Shown: positions 18,979 to 26,978 of the stretch, piece by piece
Layout of the letters: every line of letters starts with the position of its first letter
Position numbering within the stretch: the stretch's first letter is position 1
NCBI GenBank assembly: GCA_022836615.1
Contig: MU405454.1
Coordinates: 1-26,978, forward strand
DNA from: Annulohypoxylon bovei var. microspora
Taxonomy: Eukaryota; Ascomycota; Sordariomycetes; Xylariales; Hypoxylaceae
Direction of reading: 5' to 3'
Length of the DNA stretch: 26,978 bases
Position numbers and translations under genes: made by a program
Notes under the pieces: generated by a model
The model's database searches: none
What the model was told of the DNA's origin: nothing
The model's input: the letters and a program-made list of their open reading frames with translations, nothing else

Positions 18979-21900
18979 TAATAATTTTCCGTTATTATTC
19001 CGTTTTTTTTTTAATTTTTTATTAAACTTTTAATATATCCCGTATTATTATTTATTATAAATATTTATTTAATTTTAAACTTAACGTTTATTAAAAAAAT
19101 GTTATATTTTTAACGAAGTTTTAATGTAATTTATAAGTTATTAAATATTTTTATTTTATTTTATTAAAAGTTTAATTTAATTTTTAAAAAAAAGTTATAA
19201 TAAAAAAATAATTTTATTTAAAAATAAATCATGGAAAGGTTTTTTTTTTATTTATACGATTTAATTAAAGTATTTTTAAAAAGAAATAATAATTTATTAC
19301 CGCTTTATTAACTTTTTAATTATAAAATAAATTTAAAAAAAAGCGTTAATTTTATTAAATTATATTTTTTTTATAATATAAATATAAAACATTTATAAGT
19401 TTTAAAAAAATATTTATTAAATTATTTACGTAAAAAATGAATCGTATTTAATATAATTAAATATATCATGGCATATTCATAAATTATGGTATAAATATTA
19501 TACGAGCGTAAAGTAAATTCTTTTAATTATTATAAAATAAAAGTTATTTCATTTAAAAATTATCTTATAAAAAAAAGGTTTTAAAATGAAAATTAAATAA
19601 ATTATAATTGTTATATTAAATTCCCCTTTTTTTAAAAAAAAAACGAAACGTTTTTATTTTATTTTTTTTATAAATTATTTTTATTATCTTTTTTTTCCTT
19701 ATTTTTTTAAGTCTTTTTTTATAATTATAATAATATTTTTAAATGTTTCGCGAAAGCTTTTCCTAATTTTTTTATTATTTTTTTAACATTTTTTAAATTT
19801 TAATAAAAATCATTAATAATTCTTTAAATTCGTTATTTTATATTTAAAATTCTTATGTAAATATTTGTTATTTTTTTAAAAAAACTTAATGTTTTTTATT
19901 TAACTTTTATTTAATTTTCTTTTATTTTTAACCTTTTTATAAGTAACTTATCTTTTCGTTTTAAAAGGAAACGTTTTTATAATTACTTAATGTTTTTTAA
20001 TAAAAACCTTATTTCATTATTTTTAATATATAATATAAATTCTTTATATTAATTTTTTTTAAAAAAAAGCGTTATATAATTTATATATAATAAAACCATT
20101 TAATATAAGCCGTAATTATTAAATTATCTTAAAATATAAAATGGAATATAACCGAAACCTTTTATTATATTTTTATAAATTTATAAAACTATTAATTAAT
20201 AAAAAATTATTTTATCGAACTTTAACGTGATTTTATTATTCCACTTTTCGTTTTAAGCTTCATTATATATTATAAAAACATTCTTTACATTTATCTAAGT
20301 TTTTATGTTATTTAAATGTTTATTTAATTAAATTTATATGAAATGGTGGATAATTTTTTTTAAATTTAAATTTAATGTTAAAAGGAATTTCATAATTATT
20401 TATGTTTAATATTCTTTAAAATTACTTGTTTTTAACATTAATTATTATTAATTTTTTAATAATTATTATTTCCTTTTTATTTGTATTTTAAACGTTATAA
20501 AAATATTTAATTATATAATTTTATTTAAACGATTTTTTATTTCCTTTTTTTAAAATTTTTATTTTTTATTTAATATAATAATTTTTTTTTATATAAAAAT
20601 ATATTATTATTAAAATGCTTTAACCATACATCCTTATTTTTTTTTCTTACTATATTCGTTTCTTATAAATAATTAATAAAGTTAAATATAAGTAAATATT
20701 TAATTAATTACTTGAAAACAAATATAAATAAATTTAATTTAATTAAATTAAAATTAATAAAAATAAATAATTATAAATGGAATAAATCTTTAAAAGAAAA
20801 GTTTAATTTAATTAATATAAAATTATTATAAATAAATAAACATTAATAAAATTTATTCCTTAAAAACAATTAATGAAATTTATTCCTTGAAAATAATTAA
20901 TGGAATTTATTCCTTAAAAATAATTAATAAAATTTATTCTTTAAAAATAAATATAAATAAATTTTTTTTTTAAACATGAATATAAATGAATAAAAATTAA
21001 ATGAAAGTATTATGGTTAAAATAAAACTATTTAAAAGAAAATATATTTAAAGTTATAATTAAAAGAAAATTAAAAATAAAATTATAATTAAAAAATTAAA
21101 TAAAAATGTTATAATAAAAAAAATAATGTTTAAAAGAAATGAAAACGAAATTATAATTAAAAAAAACATGAAAAAAAAAAGGATCTTAAATAAATAAATG
21201 TATATTAAATAATAAATATTAATTTAAACGCCGATTAAGTTAAAAATGTTTAATTATTTTTATTTATTTTTTTATTTTATAAAATAATTATATTTATATA
21301 TTAATTTTTAAAATTACTTTAATAATTCGTTTTATTTCTTCGTTTTCCTTTTATAAAATATTATTTTTTAACGTTTCATTAATTTGGTCCTTTTAAACAT
21401 CCTTTTTTACTTTTAATTTTTTAAAAATTATTTTATGTTTTTAATTATATTTCCACATTAACTTTAATACATTTTCCATTAAAAGCTTTCATAAATATTA
21501 TTAATTATACATTATTTCGTAATCCTTTTAATAAACCAAATACTTAAAAATATGTTTCCTTTTTACTTTATTAACCCTTTTTTTTTAAAAGTTCTTTAAT
21601 TTTAAATAATTTCCATTTTTTATTATTTCCATTTATTTAAACTTATTTAAATTATAATTTTTTTCTTTAAAAAATGTTTTTTTTAAATAATTTTAAAGTT
21701 AATTATAAAACCGATATTATTTAATAAATTCGTTAATATCGAAGGAAATTTAATTTATAAATTAATTCTTTAATTTTTTTAATTATTATTAATAATTTAA
21801 TTCTTTATTCCGACCATTTTTTAATAAATTTTTTAAATAAATAATATCTTTTATATAATTTTAAATATATTTTTTCATTAATATTAAATTCTTAAGGATT

Positions 21901-22142
21901 ATATTTATTATTATATCGTATTTTATTAATTATTGCCGCGAAGTTTATTATTATTACGGTTTTTTATTAATATATATTCCTTAAGATTTTAAAATTTATC
22001 GCGTTATATGGTACTTTTAAAATTAATACCATTATGGTTAATTTAAAACTTAAAACTATTTTATTTAAAGATTTTCTTAAAATAAATGATTTTATATTAT
22101 TTAAATTATATTATAAAAATAAAATTATAAAATTTTATAAAA
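18979..22142. other. unidentified RIP'd sequence between copies A and B
   Basis: About 3.2 kb with no recognisable domain. The + strand is pyrimidine-rich (about 19600-20650 and 21200-21900), so the - strand would be Lys/Asn-rich if it was ever coding. No LTR, inverted repeat or target duplication was found at 18979. The sequence resumes after copy B at 26532, so copy B inserted into this unit. A Gag-like or other transposon origin is possible but unsupported. Confidence 0.5.
20850..20957. repeat. 27-bp tandem repeat, four units
   Basis: Units of AATTTATTCCTTAAAAA then TAATTAATGG start at 20850, 20877, 20904 and 20931. The fourth is degenerate at its end. Differences are transitions (CC/CT, TGA/TGG/TAA). 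27 bp is a multiple of three, but every frame contains TAA in the present sequence. Confidence 0.8.
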
Positions 22143-22147
22143 TTATT
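22143..22147. repeat. target site duplication of copy B, left (TTATT)
   Basis: Perfect 5-bp match to TTATT at 26527-26531, immediately outside the two LTRs. Five bases is the usual duplication for Ty3/gypsy elements. Confidence 0.85.
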
Positions 22148-22363
22148 TATTATAATAAGCAGGTTTCAAATTAAAATAAAGCTTATATAACGGTAAAATT
22201 ATATATTTTATTAATAAAAATATTTAAAATAAAAAGTTAAAAAAAAAAAAGTCATGAAGTGGTTTTTTTTAAAAGGTTTTTATATATTAACCTTATAACC
22301 GGGATATTAATTAACCGTTCCGTTAATATATTTTAAAAATAACGGTAATTAAACGTTATTATA
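22148..22363 (-). repeat. copy B 3' LTR (216 bp)
   Basis: Aligns with 26311-26526 and with the reverse complement of 9948-10157. Landmark ATTAACCGTTCCGTTAATAT at 22311-22330. In element orientation the RIP'd start reads TATAATAACG, where copy A has TGTAACGGCG. Confidence 0.88.
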
Positions 22364-22382
22364 TAACCTCCTTTTTTAAAAA
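22364..22382 (-). other. polypurine tract of copy B
   Basis: On the - strand AAAAAAGGAGGTTA lies directly before the 3' LTR, the expected position of the plus-strand primer. The surviving GGAGG is unusual in this AT-rich setting. Confidence 0.55.
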
Positions 22383-22539
22383 AAAATTTAATTTATAAAA
22401 AAAATAAATTATTTATTAATGTGTTTATAATTTATTCTTTTAATTTCTTTTTTTTTTATAATAAATAAATTATTTTCATCCATTATTTTTAATATTTTAT
22501 TTTTTACGGTAACTTTAATCCATTATTAAAATTTAATTA

Positions 22540-22720
22540 AAAGGTTAATAACTTTAAAATATAAATCATAAAAATCTTTTATTTTAATTAACGTATTAAA
22601 AAAATCTTTAAAAAAGTATTATATTAAGTCGGGGTTATAATTTATTTAATCCACTTTATATTAAAACTTTCTTTTAAAAAGCTTAAAATTTAATATTTTA
22701 AATACTTTATATTTTTATTT
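22540..22720 (-). pseudogene. copy B chromodomain remnant
   Basis: The - strand reads KYKVFKILNFKLF near 22720, then YKVD-stop-INYNPDLI and KDFFNTLIKIKDFYDLY. These match the chromodomain and following helix of fungal gypsy polyproteins (typically YxVExIL..., VxWxGYxxDPxWYPAxxF..., and a RDFHxxxP tail). Trp and Gln codons have become stops. It closes the Pol frame about 180 bp before the 3' LTR. Confidence 0.75.
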
Positions 22721-23279
22721 TTTATCGATTTCCATTAAAAACAAAAAATTTATTATTTACTTTAAAATTAAGTTATTTAAGGCTTTAATTAACCGGCTCA
22801 CGTTTAAAACTTAATAAATTTTCATATTTAAGGATAAGTCGATTTCGAAAACGTTACGATGAAGCTCCGTTAACACTTTGAAAAAACTTATTATTAAATA
22901 ATTTAAATTATTATAAAGGTAATTTATTTATTAATTACCTTTATAAATATATACTTAATCGCCCATTATTTAATTTATCAACCATTTCTTTTTATTAACT
23001 TATTCGCTTTAGCGATTTTATGTTAATAAAAGGTTTTCGCAGGCCCATTATATAACGGAGGCTCGGCGCTTCGTTAACGATTAAACAACGGTGTAATTAA
23101 ACTTTTTTTAAAGGGTCTTAAATTTATAAATGCAAGCTTATTAATTAAAGATCATTTTTAAAACGAATCTTATTTCTATTTTTACAAAAAAAAACCTTAT
23201 ACTCGAATGTAATTAAATGGTGTACGTAAAATTTAAGTAAAATAATATTTTTAATTAATTATTTTAAAAATAATTTATA

Positions 23280-23990
23280 AAAAATCGTAATTTTATTTAA
23301 ATAAATTAATTAAAAATTTTTATTTAATCGTCGGATTACAAGTATTTTATTATCGATTTATAAAGGTCCACTTTAATAAACTTAATTAATTCGTTTAAAA
23401 AAATAATTATAAATTAAAGATTTTTATTAAATATAATCGTTTTAAAAGTTTTATAAATACGTTAAATATATTTATAATATAAATTTATAAATTACGCGAC
23501 GGTATAAATCTTATATATAAATAACGAAAAAAATCTTTTATTTAACCGGTTAATAATTATTAAAATTAAATTAAACTTTTCGTAATTAAAAAATATAAAC
23601 TTAAAATCCATTAAAATATATTACCACATTTATTCGTTAATAAAAAATAATTAAAACAAGTTTATTAATTTAATTTTAAAGTTTTAACTTTTTTAATATT
23701 ATTTATAATAAACGTAATAACGGTTTATAAACGCTTTTATATTAAGTTATAAATACTTTTTTAATATTATTACATATATTTTATTTTAACTTAAATACGT
23801 TTAATTTAAAAAACGATAAAATTCATCGTATAACTTAATACGAAGTTCCTTATTATTTAAAACCATTAATTTTTCTTTTAAAAATAATAATCCATTTTAA
23901 TTATAAAATTTATCGTGGAATATATAAACACCATTATAGTTTACCTTTCCTTTAAAACGCGAAATTAAAAGCGATTACAACGTTTTATAT
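23280..23990 (-). pseudogene. copy B integrase remnant
   Basis: On the - strand, a pre-integrase motif NGLLFLKEKL is followed by the zinc finger: first His is Tyr at 23816-23818, the second lies seven codons on, and a CX2C pair is present as Tyr codons. The core starts MDFKF with the first catalytic Asp intact (23606-23608). The second Asp is Asn at 23426-23428 and the Glu is Lys at 23318-23320, 35 residues apart (DD35E). SDD-stop-IKIFN corresponds to the HPQTDGQTEIxN motif. All sit in one frame. Copy A lacks this region. Confidence 0.88.
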
Positions 23991-24420
23991 CTTTTTATAT
24001 AATTTTATTCACGTTTTTTTAAAAGGTAAAAAGTTTTAACGTAATATTAAAAACGTAACGATGGTAAAAAAGTAACGATTCGGGGAAAATTAACCATTAG
24101 CGCCAATTATTTAACATGATGTTATGTTTCGTTAAAAATTTAAACTTTAATATTATTTAAAATTAAAAACGGTCCTTTAAATTTATTAAAAAAATAAATA
24201 TATTATAAAAACTTTTACCTTACATTTAAATATTAATATAAATTACTTCGTTAATTTAATTAATAATTTATTCATTAAAACCTTTTATTATAATAAATTA
24301 ATTAAATTAAATAATAAAAAAGTTTTATATATTTATTATTAAACGTATATTTCGTTAATTAACGATTATATACGTTTGTATTCCGGTATTTATTAACGTT
24401 CGCATCGTTATTATTACGCT
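23990..24420 (-). pseudogene. copy B aspartic protease remnant
   Basis: On the - strand ACG TTA ATA AAT ACC GGA gives TLINTG, the RIP'd LIDTG active site (Asp to Asn at 24388-24390), followed by IQTYIIVN, which matches the hydrophobic strand after DTG in retropepsins. About 190 codons separate this from the integrase His. Part of that interval is PR; nothing in it resembles RT (no YxDD-like or FGLxNAP-like stretch). This is the site where the inverted-repeat element entered copy A. Confidence 0.65.
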
Positions 24421-24659
24421 TATATTTCGTAAACGAATTAATATATTAATCACGAATTATAATCCTTTTATTATAAAATTAAAAAAATTAAAATTAATAA
24501 AAATAAATATTAATAAATAAATATATAAAAAAAAATTTAAATTAAAAGTTTTATTTAAATATTATTTTCCTTTAACTTTAAATTAACATCGTTTTTATCG
24601 TGCTTTATTATTTCTTTTTTTAAAATAATAATTATTATTCCGGTTTTCGCATTACGCAT

Positions 24660-26200
24660 TAAGTAATTATTAAAGAAATGGCTTTTTTACTTATAAAAAT
24701 AATAAATTAAATTAATGTTAAACGTTACGAAAACGTTGCGTTAACGGGGAATTAAAAGAGCTTAAAAAGGTTCTTTCGTATATACTTAAGTTATAATTTC
24801 CGTTATTAAGCGAAGAATGTTAAAATTAATAAAAATTATTTTCATAACGTTAAAAGTAACCTTAATTTTAAATTAAAGTTAAAAAATTATAAAATTAACT
24901 TTCTTTTAAATAACTTCGACACGTTATTAAATTAACGTTAAATAAAAATTTTTAAACTTAATAAACTTTATTTTTTTATTTAAATAATAATAAAATGCTT
25001 AAATATAAAAATTAATAATTAACCGATAATTTAATTTTTCTTTTCATTTAAATATTAAGATTCTTTTTTCATTCGTTAACGATATAAAAAACATATAAAA
25101 CTTAAAGAATTATTCGTTTAATTATATATTAAGCTTATAAAAATTATCTTTAACTTAAGCCTTGGCGTTAAAATTATTATATAATAACCTTAATAAATTA
25201 TATATTTATTTAACCTTAATATATCGATTAATATTATTTTTAATAAAAAAAAATTAAAAAATTAATTTAATTTCATTTTTAATAAATAAATAAAACCATA
25301 TAAATTAAATATATTCTTTAAAAAATTTCCATTAATTAATTTAAAACTTATTTTTTATATTTACCTTTTATTTTTTAAATATAAGATTTAATCCATTTAA
25401 TAAAAAACGTAAATCCTTAATATAAATCTTTAATAAAAATAAAAATAAAATTACCGATTATATTTTAAAGATACGCTAAGGGTTGTCCGGTTTTTCAAGC
25501 TCGTTATTTTATTCCATTAAAGGGATAACCAGGTTTTACAACGCATAAATTAAGATAAAAAAGTAAAAGGCGTAAAAGGAAATAAAAGAAACAAAGAAAG
25601 AAAAAGGAATAAAAAAAACAAGGAAAAAGAAAATAATTTATAATTAATTTTTTAACGTTATTAATTTATTTAAAATAATAAATAATATAACTTAAAATAA
25701 ATTTACTTTTATTATATTAAGCTTTAAAGATAAAATAATAAAGTTTCATCGTAAGTCCGATTAAAGGACATGTTCATTTTAATTAAAAAATTTATTAATA
25801 AATAAAACTTTTTTTTTCCCTTTTTTTTTAAAGGGAAGAACAAGCTTTTAATCCCATTATTAAGCAATTAATCGGATAATTTTTTAAGCCGTTAAAAGTT
25901 TTAACATTTTTTTTAAAATTAAAAACTCATTAACTTAAAGTTATATAATTAAAAAAATAAAGGCAGGTTTTAATTAATTAACTTAATTAATAAATAACTT
26001 AATATTTTCATTAAAACTTTTATTTAATAATTTAAATATTATCATTAATTAATAATAAAATAAATAATATTAAAAGATGTTTTATTATAAATAAAAGCAA
26101 AACCTTATAATTATTAATATAAAAAATTTCGTTTAAAAAAATAAAAGCTTTTAAAAATTAAATATAAATTAAAGATAAAGCTTTAAACGTATCGTAATTT
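24660..26200 (-). pseudogene. copy B gag remnant with CCHC zinc knuckle
   Basis: Located between the 5' LTR leader and the protease on the - strand. At 24663-24704 the codons read Tyr-X2-Tyr-X4-His-X4-Tyr, the CX2CX4HX4C knuckle with Cys (TGT) changed to Tyr (TAT) and the His (CAT) retained. Less degraded patches remain, for example 25477-25545, where CpG and CpC steps survive (AACCGGACAACCC on the - strand). Capsid motifs could not be identified; the start is approximate. Confidence 0.65.
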
Positions 26201-26310
26201 AAAAAGAATTAAATCGATACGTAAACGCTTACATATTTAAAAAAAAAGAAAATTTTAAAAGCAAACCTTTAAATTAAAAAAATGAAACGAATAAATAACT
26301 TTAAATATTA

Positions 26311-26526
26311 TATTATAATAAATAGGTTTTAAATCAAGATAAAGTTTATATAACGACGGAACCACGTACTTTATTAACGAGAATATTTAAAGTGAAAAGT
26401 TAAAAAAAAAAAAGTTATAAAATAATTTCCTTTAAAAGGTTTTTATATACTAGCCTTACGGTTAAAACATTAATTAACCGTTCCGTTAATATATTTTAAA
26501 AGTAATAATAATTAAGCGCCGTTACA
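26311..26526 (-). repeat. copy B 5' LTR (216 bp)
   Basis: Same length as the 3' LTR. In element orientation it starts TGTAACGGCG (26526 downward) and ends TATTATAATA. It is less RIP'd than the 3' LTR at its outer end, and keeps ACGACGGAACCACGTAC (26352-26368), matched in copy A by GTACG-type sequence near 10100. Confidence 0.88.
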
Positions 26527-26531
26527 TTATT
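26527..26531. repeat. target site duplication of copy B, right (TTATT)
   Basis: Partner of 22143-22147, directly after the terminal ACA of the LTR. Confidence 0.85.
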
Positions 26532-26978
26532 AATGATAATATATAAAATTAAATGTTTATTTTTATATTTTAATTACGTTTTTCATTTTATTCATTTATT
26601 TATAAATGTTATGTTATTAAAAAGTTTTATACGATTTTTATTTTTAAAAATATAATTTATTAAACTTTTAAAAAGAATTTTTTATTTCGATTTAAAATTA
26701 TTTTTCTTAATATTTTTTAATTATATAATAATAAACATTTAAAGTATATTTTTACCCATTTTTTAATTATGTATTAAAAATTTCTTAAAATTAAAATTAT
26801 TTTTTTAAAAAACTTATAAATATTTATTATTAAAACATTATAATAATTATAATTTAACATTTTTTAAAACATGTTTTTTAATGAAACTTTAAGTAATTTT
26901 ATAATGAAATTTATTACCATTATATAATATAATATTAATTCGCTTTTAATAAAATATAAATAATTTAATGATTTCTTT
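26532..26978. other. continuation of the unit that copy B inserted into
   Basis: About 450 bp of RIP-like sequence to the window end. It should be contiguous with sequence left of 22143 if copy B is removed. The - strand has Lys/Asn-rich stretches similar in character to 18979-22142, but no motif or family is recognisable. Confidence 0.5.

Larger units (their letters stand above)
22148..26526 (-). mobile_element. family 2 copy B: complete 4.38 kb Ty3/gypsy chromovirus lacking RT and RNase H
   Basis: Two 216-bp LTRs and a perfect TTATT duplication bound the element; it reads on the - strand. From its 5' end (right): LTR 26311-26526, leader and gag with CCHC knuckle at 24663-24704, protease LINTG near 24382-24396, integrase zinc finger and core about 23830-23300, chromodomain about 22720-22540, purine tract, LTR 22148-22363. 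From the protease Asp (24388) to the first integrase His (23816) is only ~190 codons, too short for PR plus RT plus RNase H (normally over 500). It is therefore shorter than a usual 5.5-6.5 kb chromovirus. RIP has inactivated every readable catalytic site except the first integrase Asp. Confidence 0.9.

Noticed and set aside
1..26978. Organelle genome, Plasmodium-like or Dictyostelium-like AT-rich genome
   Set aside because: No organelle genes or tRNAs were seen, and repeat copies differ by directional C-to-T/G-to-A changes next to an element of ordinary composition. That points to RIP rather than a globally AT-rich genome.

Overview
This window looks like an AT-rich, repeat-only stretch of a filamentous ascomycete (Pezizomycotina) genome degraded by repeat-induced point mutation (RIP). 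By eye, G+C is roughly 15-20 % everywhere except one ~0.7 kb island of normal composition. Where two copies of the same repeat can be aligned inside the window, they differ almost only by C-to-T and G-to-A changes. CpA/TpG are depleted, and the surviving C and G sit mostly in CpG, CpC/GG runs or CpT/ApG. Transposon proteins can still be followed for hundreds of codons, with Asp turned to Asn, Glu to Lys, Cys to Tyr, Gln and Trp to stop. No intact host gene, tRNA, rRNA or CRISPR array was seen. The species cannot be named from this sequence.

Layout. (1) 1-~1480: C-terminal part of a PIF1/Helitron-type helicase on the + strand, cut by the window edge. (2) ~1610-2860: short tandem repeats, then a purine-rich minisatellite with a regular 19-bp core and three G-runs, one of 17 G. 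(3) ~2870-9947: old, mostly unreadable repeat debris, including an 18-bp codon-phased repeat (4691-4888), a pair of inverted ~0.5 kb repeats (~5560-6070 and ~8830-9340), and a small GC-retaining inverted repeat (6195-6285). (4) 9948-18978: 'copy A', the 5' part of a Ty3/gypsy chromovirus called family 2 here, on the + strand and interrupted twice. (5) Nested in copy A, 10646-16310: a complete 5.67 kb Ty3/gypsy chromovirus (element 1) with 309/310-bp LTRs, gag, PR, RT, RNase H, IN and a chromodomain, flanked by a RIP-altered 5-bp target duplication. (6) Nested in copy A, 17759-18474: a 716-bp non-coding element with ~120-bp terminal inverted repeats and an 8-bp target duplication, with no RIP. 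(7) 18979-22142: unidentified RIP'd sequence. (8) 22148-26526: 'copy B' of family 2 on the - strand, complete with 216-bp LTRs and a perfect 5-bp target duplication. (9) 26532-end: continuation of the sequence copy B inserted into.

How it fits together. Copy B gives the uninterrupted target sequence for both insertions in copy A, so the order can be read: family 2 copy A first, element 1 into its gag leader, RIP of both, then the inverted-repeat element last (or it escaped RIP). Both family 2 copies go from a gag zinc knuckle and an aspartic protease straight toward the integrase, with no room for reverse transcriptase or RNase H. This suggests a non-autonomous family mobilised by another element's enzymes. 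No new functional system was found; the interest lies in the readable insertion history.
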